Shown: one piece after another, positions 12,065 to 24,004 of the stretch
Layout: each line of letters begins with the position of its first letter
How positions within the stretch are numbered: the stretch's first letter is position 1
NCBI RefSeq assembly: GCF_023898315.1
Contig: NC_064619.1
Location: forward strand, 498,762,594-498,826,593
Length of the DNA stretch: 64,000 nucleotides
DNA from: Schistocerca nitens
Lineage: Eukaryota > Arthropoda > Insecta > Orthoptera > Acrididae
Direction: 5' to 3'
Translations under genes and position numbers: made by a program
The notes under the pieces: model-generated
Databases searched by the model: none
What the model was told of the DNA's origin: nothing
The model's input: only the letters and a program-made list of their open reading frames with translations

Positions 12065-15000
12065 AAATGTAAACAAAACTAACAGGAGAGATGATGATTG
12101 TGTTGGTAATAATAACACCAAAAAATAATAAGAAGCTATAGGTCAGAGCTCAAGATTAAAATCACAACAGCACAAACATACTGGTGCTATTCTACCTTTT
12201 ACTTAAGCAAAACAATAATTAGTACAGTTATGCAGCAAATTATGTTGGATTGTAAGAAACAAATTAGGGTAAGATGGATTTGTGAGTAGCAGATATGAAG
12301 CAAGAAAATGTACTTGGAATTGTCAGGCATGACAGTATATTGATCACTTTATATTAGGGTAAGTATTGGGAGTCCCTGGCCATCGACTTTGCAAAGTGTT
12401 TTACTACAGATTGATCAAGATGAGTGGGCAAGAGATGGGACAAAAAATTGACATCCTTAATGGAATGGAATAGAGTAGTGGATACAAGTTGAGTTTTCTT
12501 TGTCTTTGCCTAAATATATGTAATCCATGCAACTTTCAGTGCTAATATTACTCTTGGTGCCAGTAAGGGCTAACTGTTTGGAACATATAGAAAAGTCCAA
12601 ATACTGTTAAGCACAGTACTTTCATTTTACCTTTGTTTTTAAGAGAAATATATGAGTGCTAGGGCCTAAATTTTGGAACTGAGAGGAAAAACCACTTCTA
12701 ACCTACAGAACAGTAGAAGTACAAATCACTTGAGAAGAACCTGCAAGGAACTTTGTTTTGTAGTGAGGGGCAGCACCCAAATGTTTATACATTTTTAGCG
12801 TACATTGGTGCTCTGACAGAAGCATAGAAATGAATGAAGAGACATAAATATGTGTAGCAGCATGACAAGAGCTCAGCTTTGACAAACACTTTTATTGTTT
12901 AATAGGTATGATCTATGTAGCAAGATGAGGAAGGTGTGTTACCATAAAGGTAAATATAAGACACAATTAAAAGAACATGGACCATAGACATGAAAGAGAC
13001 AACCAGATCAGCAGGTGCAGTGAACCTATTAGGAGAATAAGAAATGATACAAACTTAGATCTAAAGCTGCATATATGAAGATGTCCTTAACTAAGAAGGA
13101 ATAAGAAAAGAAAAGTTAAATAATCTTCTCTATTCTAGATTTGTCTATTGGACATACATTTAGTATTATTAGTGTCTGTATTAAGATTTGAAACTATCAG
13201 TTGGTAATTACCATGAAGGTGCACTCTAGGTCTCATGGAAATCAAATTCTCCAACCCCCATCCACCCACAGTAGCCTTGTGGTAAAGACAGTCTGAGCAC
13301 TTGAGGGCACATCAAAATTTTGATGTGAAAGTAACCAAGAATTGAGCAAAGCACATATATGATGAGGAAGATGAGTACTGTAACTTTACAAAGCATGCTT
13401 TCCAGACGATCCATGTGTACACATGATTCGCTTTTTGGTAGGTTGGAAGCACAAGCCAGTCTCATGTAATCTGTTTTTGCTTATGTCCTGAATGATAGTG
13501 AGAGGGAACAATACCTCAAATAACTGTATTTTAAATAATTGAATTTGCAGCTGGTGGTGTTTTCAAAGAAGTAAGGATTATAACTGTGAGTGAGGATGGT
13601 ATGAAGGAAGAGTGTTATGAAGTTAAATTAAAGAAGACTATAAACTGAATGACTACATTTGAGTGGTACAAATATAGTGAAATCAAAACAGTGGTTTACA
13701 GAAGTTTTGTTCCTGTTGTGGAGGAAATGCTGTTTTGGACTTTCAATTGTGAACAGTAGAAGTATCTAAAGGCAACATGCTGCATGAAAATAAACATTAA
13801 GCTGTGTTACTTACTGGGTTCTAGAAGTAAGGAAGGAACTCATGACTTTTTTTTTCAAGAACCTTGCTACTCTTCTTTTGTTGTGATAGAGCCCAGTGCA
13901 CATTAAACCATGATGAAAGAAAGCACTCAGCAACGCATGCTCGTAATACATGTACAGTTATAAAGCATGCTGCACTGTTCAACTGTGGTGATAAGAAGAC
14001 CAGTTGTGACATCATGGTACTGAACTATTGCTGTGTATGCACTCGTATATGTACCAGCATTCTTGTCATCCAATGGAATGAAGGACAATGTGAATGTGAA
14101 TGTGAATGTGAATGTGAATGTATGGACAATGTGAATTTAGAAATAGGAAACAAAATTCACAAAGACACCAAGTAAGAAATGAGATGTAATAAAGAAGAAC
14201 ATAGTATTTTTATGTAATGTAAGATATTATCTAACTTCTGTTAAAATATTTGTTTCTTGTGAACTATAATTTGAGAAAGAGGTCAACATTCCTCAAAAAC
14301 ATTGGTTACCTTGGAGAGTCTCGGGTACCAAATCACTATGCTTTGAAGGCCCTTTCACAGATGGATCAAAGGGTAACCCAATTACCCAATTCATTCATGA
14401 TTTATCCTATGACTTTAACATCCAATGAGACACTCAAAGAGAACTTACACCTGTGCAGGATTATTGTACTTTTTTTCTTGTTTCTGTTCAGGGACAAGGA
14501 ACTGTAACTGTTTTACTGAAAAACACTTGTTTTTCAGTATTATTTAAATATGAATTTATGAAATATGTACAAAGAGAGAAAACACCTCATATGAAGCTAA
14601 TGTGGTACAAGATAAGATGTGCAATGTAATTAGATAACTTAAATTGATTTTGTGTGTTTAAAGGCAATATTGTGAGTGCTACTATAGCTGAAAGAACAGA
14701 ACAAAAGACCATTTCATAATATTGTAAAATGTGATATGTGTAAGAACCACATGTGAGGTCACCAAACATCAAAGCAATATAGACAACTAGGAATACTAAG
14801 ATTTTAAAACACCTGAGAACACACTGGCACAAGTGAAAGACAATATGTAACAAATATTTTGTGAAGTGAATCATTGGGCTTGGACATGTGAGTGTGAACT
14901 GGACAGACTTCACAAAGGGAGGCAGTGAAGAGTTACAATAAATAATTTCAGTGCCAGATGGAACATTATAATCTCTGTAGAAAAATAATAGATGTGTTAG

Positions 15001-15170
15001 GATTGATCTCCAAGGTAACCACATTCTGGTATCTTTACTTTTTTAGCACTGAGTAGAGTTTGGGCAGATGGGAGCATATCTGTTCATTCTTTAATAGTAA
15101 CCATTTAGGTGAAGAAACAGAGTACAGAATTATTTTTGTCCTATGGCACCTTTTACTGTGGAGAAGGCGA
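12065..15170. other. Intergenic DNA with a GTGAAT hexamer repeat
   Basis: About 3.1 kb of AT-rich sequence with no recognised gene. A short tandem array of GTGAAT (about five units) lies at 14088-14121. Open frames here are short and carry no familiar motif. Confidence 0.5.
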
Positions 15171-15178
15171 AGGAGTTT

Positions 15179-15653
15179 TGTGGTGTCACCGCTAGACACC
15201 ACACTTGCTAGGTGGTAACTTAAATCGGCCGCGGTCCTGTAGTACATGTCGGACCCGCGTGTCGCCACTGTGGGATCGCAAACCTAGCGCCACCACAAGG
15301 CAGGTCTCGAGAGACTGAGGAGACCTCACCCCAGTTGTACTGACAACATAGCTAGCGATTGGACGTGCTAAGCCTTGCTCTCAATTGCCGAGAGATAGAC
15401 AGTAGAATAGCCCTCTGCTAAGTTAAATGGCGACCACCTAGCAAGGCGCCATTTGTATCAGTGCCTATAGCTTACTAATATTCAAGAGAGATGTATTCCA
15501 AGGACTAATTAAAAGTTAAGTAACAAGCATCTAAGTACTTTTCTTCTTATTCATTTATAAGTCTCATGTTCCAGACTTCACGCCCGTCTGCGTTAGCATT
15601 GCGTGCCCTATCGGCTACAGCATTGTGTCTAGGCTGTATGTCTAGACACAACA
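15179..15653. repeat. Solo LTR with perfect 5-bp target duplication
   Basis: A 475-bp, GC-richer block begins TGTGGTGTCACCGC and ends GTCTAGACACAACA, the usual TG...CA ends of a long terminal repeat. AGTTT flanks it directly at 15174-15178 and 15654-15658. No internal coding DNA is adjacent, so this is what recombination between the two LTRs of an older element leaves behind. A 5-bp duplication fits Ty3-type or Pao-type elements. The clean duplication argues for moderate age. Confidence 0.88.
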
Positions 15654-15659
15654 AGTTTA

Positions 15660-18600
15660 GTGGCTCTTCAAGGCTATAAAAGTAGGTAAGTGAAAACGAT
15701 TAATTCTTGGCTTGGACTGTGTCAAAATGGCCACTTGCAGGGTGCATAAAAATTAAGCAAGTATAATTCTCATTCTTTTCAAGAGCTTGCAGTCTTTAAC
15801 TTCCTGATTTCATGGTCAAAACATAAAAGGAATAATAGTTTTCTCTGGGTCAGCTCATCAGGAAAGCCCTCTGCCTCCTGCATACCGATTTGAAGTGAAA
15901 CAGGTATTTTTTTTCTATATCATGAAACTATCCATAATTGTAAAATATGACACTAGGAAATAATCTGTTTGTATCTCTCTTGCTAAAGTAAATCCCTTTT
16001 GTGTGTTGCAACTAATGATTTAATTGAGAATCACACTTGAATTTGCAGGCATATCTGATTTTAAAAATTATTAAATTATTTTTCTTTCACTAAGCAGTCA
16101 TCAATTTTTCTATCCATCTCAGTAAACACAAGTCACACAGTAGGAGATTTTACGCTTGCTATGTGCTGGGCCATCTGTTGCAATGTCGTCACCCTAACAA
16201 AACTGCTACACAAGTGCATGTATTGCACCCCAGCAAAATTGCTACATAGTTATAAGCACTGGACACTGCTACAGCTGCTGTGCCTGTTGCAAAGAGCCCA
16301 GAGCCCACGTACAAGCTCATGTTATCATCTGGGCCCCATGTCTATGGCCACACGTACACTGCACATCCAGGTAGACACAAGAAACCAGAAGCATCAGTTG
16401 ATTGAGACCATGGCTGGTCAATCATCTGGTCCACCACCAGAATCAAATTTTGGCATGTCACTGCACAGAAATAGAAATTTGCGCCCAACATCTCTGGCAC
16501 AGGATCTGATACAATCTGTGCTTGTGTAGTCCCATATGGTTCCCCCTATGACTAAAGTATGGGCACCCATGGAGGCTGAGCCTTACCCTCCAATTTCCAT
16601 GGACCCCAGCCTATACCTAAGGAAGCATGTACAGAGATGCTACCATCAAGGGTGAAAGATCAGGGAACCTGGACAGATACCCAGTGGTGTTTTGTGCAAA
16701 ATTATATGAATGTGCTACAGTGTGATACCCTATAGCCATCTTACTTACAATAGTAATTATCATAACTAAACTGAGTATATTAATTTTTTATATAAAAATT
16801 GAACTGTTTAAATGTAATTAAATTTTGTAATTAATAGTTTAACATTCTGAGAAATGAAATGAAATGAAAAAAGAAACGAGTCTTGGTATCTGTGGGAATG
16901 GAAACTGGGTCTGTGAATTACCAGCCTATGCTGTAGACCACATGCCCAAAGTAGAATTAGGACAATGACATTTTAAAAATCCCTTGTACTGTACACTTGC
17001 ACAGTACGCGACATGCAATTTCAATTCAGCAATCTGTGACAAATGATAGTCTTCAGATTAAATATTTCTTTGGAACTTGATCAGCCTTTCCTATAACCAT
17101 CTTAATATTCACCTAAATTACTCTACATTTTGTTTCTACTCTGTTTAGTACAATCTTGGAAAATACGTTGTATACAAGTACTTACAAAGAAATTCTTCTG
17201 TTGTTAATATCCTGTTCATTGCCTTTAGTATATAGTGTACATATTGAGCCCACTTTCCACTCTTGTGTGAGTTTTTCTGTTTTCCAAGTATTCTCAAAAG
17301 ATTAATTTTAGTTCTTTTTTCATTTTTATTTTTCATAGGGACCATTTCAAAATTTTCACCGTAGTAGTTTTCTCCACTAACTTCCTAAAGTTTTAATAAC
17401 TCCTTCAATTTCTTTGATATATGTGGGCGAATTTTTTTCTACATTTTCATCATTATTTGAGTATTCAAGCTTATGGATTGGTTCTGGAGAATTAAGAAGG
17501 CGATAAAAATATTTTGCAAGTATTTTGAATCCCACATCTCTCTGTTGTTAGATTTGCATTTGAAGTAAATCTATCTAACTCTTTAAATCTCACTTTCTCC
17601 TCAAAATATCTAAGGCCTCTTTAGCGGATAATGTACCGAAAACACTTTCATACTAAATTTCCTCATATACTCACTTGTCTTACCACCATTCAACCTATAG
17701 CCTTGTGACCTACAGGGCTGGTTTCTAGTTAACATGGACAGAGTGCTAGAAAACATGTTTTTGTCTATTTTATTTGCATAGCAGCACAATTTTTAAGAGA
17801 AATAGTGTAATTGTATTGTGACATTTACAGTGTGTTGTAGTACATTAGCACATGGTAACTGTCTCCCACTGCAGATATGCCAAGCCCTCTCATGTCACCA
17901 GCTACCCCTGACCTGATGTTGGGTATTTCAGCACCTCTCTTCCCTGTGTGTGATCAATCCAGGCCATTCTTGGGCATTACTGACTAAATTATTGATGGAG
18001 GCTGTATCCCTGCTGGCTAGCAGCAGTGACTAGGAAATGAACTCACTGGCTAGCACAAATTATACCTGCTTCATCAACTTGAGTTGGGTTTATGCTTGGC
18101 CTTCTCCACCCACCGTAAGCATGAACATGTGTAGTGCCCAGAACCATTTGTTATATGAGCATAATCCAACTTCAGCCAAGTCAGTTAGTTGCAATTTATG
18201 TTGCTTTTTGGTTTACTCCATACACTGTTATCAATAGATGACCTTGCTATTGTTTTAGACTTCATATTGGATTTGCTTGGGCTGTTCCCACTAGCTGACA
18301 ATGACTTCAGCTTTTTTCACCCTTGAGATTCAACCATGGTGTTTCTTCAAATTTCTTCAAAATAAAAGATTTGAGCTTAGTGACAGCACCATTGCACTTT
18401 AATGTATCACTCACTACTGACAGTTTTTGTGTATATGCAGAGATACAAAAATATTTAGATTGCATGTGGCCTTATCAGACAATTCATTGAGATTGTTGGA
18501 GGGAATCTGGGAGGTCAGGGGTAGGTGAGGAAGAGATAGATATTGGTGGGAGTTTTGAGACAGATCAGTCAAGGATGACTGGATAAGCAAGAAGAGGTAT

Positions 18601-19855
18601 GTGTTGATGGAAAAACATTACAATGTAGACAGTCTGTATGTTCAGTGGTTAGTGTTTTAATTTTAAATTTAACAGCATTTTGACTATTGTGTGAGACATT
18701 TGTGCTAAACACATTGTTAGAATTTGTGTGGACAAAAGAAGTATATTGAGAACTAGATGATGATGGGTATTGAAGAAAAACTAATTGGACTGGAGCAAAT
18801 GATTAAGTGAACTGAAATCACAAAAGTCACTTGTACAGATTGGTACTGCAACTGGAGTTACTAAAGTTTTCTCAGGCTTCCAGTTGAACCTACTGCTTAA
18901 AGTCCCACAAGCTTTTGGATGTGTTCTTCTTGGTCATTGTCAAATGGTAACTACTGTCGTGACATCAGTGACTTTGTCCTTATGTAACTGTCTGTTATGT
19001 AACTATTGCTAGTCCATATACTGATATTTATATTTGGTGAAATTAACATCTCAGAAAACATCCTTAACAGACACAGTGGCTTACAAATTAGTACAACATG
19101 AGATCTAGCCGTGTTGATGTTGACATTAGCTCAGCAGATGGGGGATGTAAACATTGCCATATTTAGCAATGGACTGAGCATCTGTGATGTCACATCCAGC
19201 AGCATGATGTAAAGATGAGGCCATTGATGACAGGGCGATCAGTTACCACCTGGAAATGGTCAAGGAGAACTTGCTAGAAAGCTCATAGTATTTTAACCAC
19301 TTGACATGACTAGAAGCACGAGAAGATTCACTTACTCATATTTCCGTACCACAATGAATTTGTACATTACAAAAAGTGTTGTTCATTTTAGTAGTTAATG
19401 CTTAGTGAGCGTTTCAAACACAAATTAAAAACTGAAAACATAAGGAAGTACAGTCTGCTCAGGATAAAATAAAGCTTACAGGACAATTAAACTTATTAGC
19501 TTATGGCATTATAATATGAAACTGAAGAGGAAACGGACTGCTAAAGCTAAACAAAGTTGGTGTCAGGCAAATAAGCTCGTAACCTTCAATAGAAAAAGAT
19601 ATGGACACCAGACAGGCATGAAAATAATGTATGAGCACTAGAAAAAAGGACAGTGTGCTGCAAAGAAAGAGTGAGCAGAAGTTAAAAGTGAAGACAGAAA
19701 TAAACAAAAAGAAAATATTAAGAAATAAATGAAATAACAGTAAAAATATTGAAAAAGTAAAAGAATAGGGATGAGGAAAGAGACAGAAACCAAATAAAGT
19801 AGACAGAAAAAATGATTTAAGAAAAAGAACTGAATATTTTATTGTTATCATTATC
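15660..19855. other. Intergenic DNA, no gene recognised
   Basis: About 4.2 kb of AT-rich DNA. The open frame at 16161-16529 has a cysteine- and leucine-rich start but no known motif and no support as a gene. The minus-strand frame at 19501-19857 is a low-complexity Phe/Leu/Ser translation of an A-rich strand. I see no RNA gene. Confidence 0.45.
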
Positions 19856-19873
19856 AAACATATTAAGTTACTT

Positions 19874-20416
19874 CCAGAATGAGATTTTCACTCTGCAGCG
19901 GAGTGTGCGCTGATATGAAACTTCCTGGCAGATTAAAACTGTGTGCCCGACCGAGACTCGAACTCGGGACCTTTGCCTTTCGCGGGCAAGTGCTCTACCA
20001 ACTGAGCTACCGAAGCACGACTCACGCTCGGTACTCACAGCCTTACTTCTGCCAGTACCTCGTCTCCTACTTTCCAAACTTTACAGAAGCTCTCCTGCGA
20101 ACCTTGCAGAACTGACACTCCTGAAAGAAAGGATATCGCGAAGACATGGCTTAGCCACAGCCTGGGGAATGTTTCCAGAATGAGATTTTCACTCTGCAGC
20201 GGAGTGTGTGCTGATATGAAACTTCCTGGCAGATTAAAACTGTGTGCCCGACCGAGACTCGAACTCGGGACCTTTGCCTTTCGCGGGCAAGTGCTCTACC
20301 AAATGAGCTACCGAAGCACGACTCACGCTCGGTACTCACAGCACTTGCCCGCAAAAGGCAAAGGTCCCGAGTTCGAGTCTCGGTTGGGCACACAGTTTTA
20401 ATCTGCCAGGAAGTTT
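19874..20416 (-). repeat. Composite tRNA-derived repeat inserted as one unit with a 15-bp duplication
   Basis: Starting at about 19872, a unit of about 301 bp (TTCCAGAATGAGATTTTCAC onward) repeats at 20173. The second unit is cut short at about 20340 and is followed by an inverted copy of its tRNA-like part, up to 20416. The tRNA-like head on the minus strand has TAGCTCAGTTGGTAGAGCAC and GTTCGAGTC boxes. The direct repeat CATATTAAGTTACTT flanks the whole block (19859-19873 and 20417-20431), so tandem and inverted parts arrived together. This fits reverse transcription by LINE machinery rather than cut-and-paste. Confidence 0.85.
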
Positions 20417-21099
20417 CATATTAAGTTACTTGTTTCTGATATCCAACTGTACTGTTTTGGTAGTTTATTGAACAACTTATATGATATTCTGCATGTTTAA
20501 TGTATTTATTCTGACTGCTTGGTTCCTGTTCATATTTTATCCTGTGACCTGAAGATCAATATTTCTCACGACCATACCACTTCCACCACCAAACACAGCA
20601 ACTGAAAATTTCCAACAAGAAAATGAAACTGAATCACTGACAACAGGTCCAGCACTAGAATCTCCACTTTCTTCAAAAGCAGCTGAGATAAATGATTCAA
20701 CTAGGACAGAAGTTTCCAAAGCAGCTTCAGCAGATGCAGCTACATACTACGCAACTGCATCATTAACAAGAAAAAAAAAACGCCTGATGTGCCAACAGCC
20801 AATGACCTTTCATCAGTATTGGCCGCTCCTCAGTCTTCAACAGTGAAAGACTTTTCACCATCATCAGCAGTAACAGAAGCAAACAGAAGAAGCACAAGAT
20901 CCAGGAAACTTACAACTCTGCAGGATTTTTGGTACCCGGCCTCAGTTACAAGACTAACATAAGGCAGATACTTTCAGATACACCAACTTCCAAGTCAAAC
21001 TGGCAACAGACTCACCTCCACTGTCATCAACAGAAGAATAACCATGCCACCAGCTCATCTAAAGGATTTTTTAGCATCAGGTCTAAAGGGAAAGGCGCC

Positions 21100-23842
21100 A
21101 CCAAGATAAGTGAAAACAAATGCCTAACAGTGTTTCACCAAAACATTCAAGCCATAAAGAACAAAACACAACAGCTAGAAGTAGAATTGGAAAAATTTGA
21201 TAGCCAAATTTTGTGTATCACTAAACACTGGTGCAAAGGGAAGCAAATTGAACACATTGCATTAGCCTCATTTGACCTTGCATGTTACTATAGCAGAATC
21301 TCAATGAATGGTGGAGGTTCATGTATCTATGTAAAAAAGGTATGTCATTTAAAGTAAGATATGATCTTTTAGATCTAGGTGAGGACAAACATTTCGATCT
21401 TTCCGCTGTTGAAATAATAGGACCTGGCATAGCAAAAAAATTAGTCATATTTTCTGTGTACCGCTCTCCCAGTGGAGACATTGATATATTCTTCTCAAAA
21501 CTGAATCAAAGCTTAGACAAGGTTTCTGGACCAAAAGCAAATGTAATTATCTGTGGTGACTTAAACATTAATATGATGAAGCCTGATAAGGCTAGCAACT
21601 ATATGTGAATATTCTAAGCTGTTATGGAATATCCTCCCTTGTTAATTGTCCAACTAGAATAATGAAAGAATCCTCCTCATCTATAGATCATGTAGCTACA
21701 GATATTGATAGTAAAAAATGTCATATTGTTGTCCAAAACCCGGGCCTAGCAGACCACCTCTGCCAGATCTTAAAAACTAACATTCATGTAGAAACTCCTC
21801 CTAAACTTTGTACATACAAAAGAATGTTTTCCAAATCAGCCCTGCATCAGTTTAAATCCCAGCTAGAATATGAAGATTGGAGGGAAGTCTATGCAGAAAC
21901 CAATGCAAATCAGAAATTTATCAAGTTCGTGTCAATTTTTAAACTCAGATTTGAAGAGATGTTTCCCAAAACTCTTTATCAAATTAAAACTACAAAGAGA
22001 AATCAGTGGGTGACTACAGGTATCAAAAAATCCTCAGAAACTCTTAGATATCTCAACTCCATAAAAAATAATCAATCTAACCCAGAAGTTCTGCAATCCT
22101 ACAAAAAGTACAGGAAAATTTACAGAAAGGTGTTGCTAGCCGCAAAAAAACTTTCAAACAACAAAATATTACTTGAAGCTGAAAACAAGAGCAAAGCAGC
22201 CTGGAACATCGTCAAGCAGGAAACATCTAACTCTGCTAAAAAGGACCTCAATTCACATATTAAAAACAAAGATGTACCAGTAGGTAACCCTAAAAAATTA
22301 GCTGATTTTGTAAACTCATATTTCAGTAGTATTGCAAAAGAATTACAGCAGAAATTTCCAGATACATATGATTTACCTACTCAGGACCAGCCAACAAACT
22401 CAATGGTGCTCTTGCCAACTACAGAAAGGGAAGTGGCACTAGTAGTACACCAACTAAAAAATAAAACTTCAGTAGGACTTGATGAAATCCCAGTCTGCAT
22501 AACTAAAGATTGTATAGACTCCATAAAGGGCCCATTAACAGACATAATTAATGAATCTTTCGAATCTGGATACTTTCTGGAGTACCTAAAACAAGCAAAA
22601 GTTATACCTATCCTTAAAAACGGAGATGTGGAAAATGTAGAGAACTACAGGCCGATCTCTATACTGTCTATCATTTCTAAAATAATAGAAATACTAGTCA
22701 AAAAGAGACTGCTAAATTACCTGAATAAATATAATCTTCTTTCCAATGACCAATTTGGTTTTAGGCCCGGAAAAGGCACACAATATGCTATAGCACAGTT
22801 CACTAAAGTAATTTTAGAAGCACTGGACAAAGGTGAAAATGTAAGTGGTATCTTTTTAGACTTGTCCAAGGCCTTTGATACATTTGACCACAAAATCTTA
22901 CTTCATAAATTAGGGCAAATAGGAATAAGAGGTGCGACAAAGAAGTGGTTCAAATCATACTTGGAAAACAGAGTTCAACGAGTTGAGATATCACAAGTTT
23001 CAAACAATTCCCTTATAAAACACCTGTCTGACCCAGAAAATGTGAATATAGGCGTCCCACAGGGAAGTGTATTAGGCCCAATATTGTTTCTTATATACAT
23101 TAACGACTTCCCACAAAGTATCAGACATGGCGAAAAAATACTTTTTGCCGATGACAGCAACATAGTAATAACAGGTGAAAATCCAACACAACTGTCAGAA
23201 AGAGCAAACGAGGCTCTCAGTGATGTCCACAACTGGTCATTAAAAAATAAAGTAACCCTAAATGTAAAGAAAACTAACTATATTAACTTCCAATTGAACA
23301 AAAAACACAATGCCACTAGAATAAAAGTTAATAATAATGAATTAGAATGTGTAACAAGAACCAAATTCTTAGGGATGAATGTAGACAGCCAACTGAAATG
23401 GACAAACCATGTCAACATTTTGGCAAAGAAATTATCCACAGCATGCTATGCTCTTAGAATCCTTGCACTGGTATGCAATAATACCTGTCTTAAAATAACA
23501 TATTACGGATATCTACACTCAGTCCTCAGCTATGGGATCATGTATTGGGGAACAAGTGCCAGTAACATACAAACTGTGTTCAAAGTACAAAAAAGAGCCA
23601 TAAGGATAATAACAAATAGCAACAACAGGGCCCACCGTCTTGAATTATTTAGAAAGCTAGGAATTCTAACTGTTTCTTGTGAGTATATCTTTCAGAACAT
23701 AATGTTCATTAAGAAAAATCTCAACATGTACAACACAAACAGCCTAATACATGACCATGAAACAAGAGCTTGTCACCACCTCCATCTAGATAGAAAGAAC
23801 AAGGCAAAGAGTCGCAAAAAAGTATATTTTATAATGGGATAA
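21100..23842 (+). pseudogene. LINE ORF2: endonuclease (frameshifted) and open reverse transcriptase
   Basis: ORF2 copies the LINE RNA into DNA at a nick made by its own endonuclease. The endonuclease N-terminus (LTVFHQNIQAIKNKTQQLEV; LCITKHWC) is in one frame to about 21357. The middle (FSVYRSPSGDIDIFFSKLNQ; ICGDLNINMM) is in a second frame to 21608. The RT is open for 745 codons from 21605. RT motifs: NYRPISILSIISKIIE, QFGFRPGKGT, FLDLSKAFDTFDHKIL, NIGVPQGSVLGPILF and FADDSNIV (about 23143-23166). The two shifts leave the endonuclease split, so the copy is likely inactive, although the RT catalytic Asp pair is intact. Confidence 0.88.
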
Positions 23843-24004
23843 AACTGTATAACAAATTACCACAAGAAATTAAAGAAATAAATGAGCCCCTCACTTTCAG
23901 GCAAAAGCTTAAAACCTTTTTAGTAAGTTAAAGTTGTTATACTGTAAAAGAATATTTAACATAGATGTAGATTATTAGCAACATATGACATTATCACCAA
24001 AATA

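Noticed and set aside
14083-14121. CRISPR-like short repeats
   Set aside because: Contiguous GTGAAT hexamers without spacers; a simple microsatellite in a eukaryotic genome.
16161-16529. 122-codon open frame as a host gene
   Set aside because: No recognisable domain and no supporting promoter or splice signals; length is within chance expectation.
19501-19857. 118-codon minus-strand open frame, hydrophobic
   Set aside because: Phe/Leu/Ser-only translation of an A-rich strand, with no domain, splice context or conservation visible.
19985-20060. tRNA gene on the minus strand in the repeat at 19874-20416
   Set aside because: It has box A and box B but is embedded in a repeated retroposed unit, recurs at 6060 and 20280, and shows no normal anticodon loop (G at the position of the universal U).
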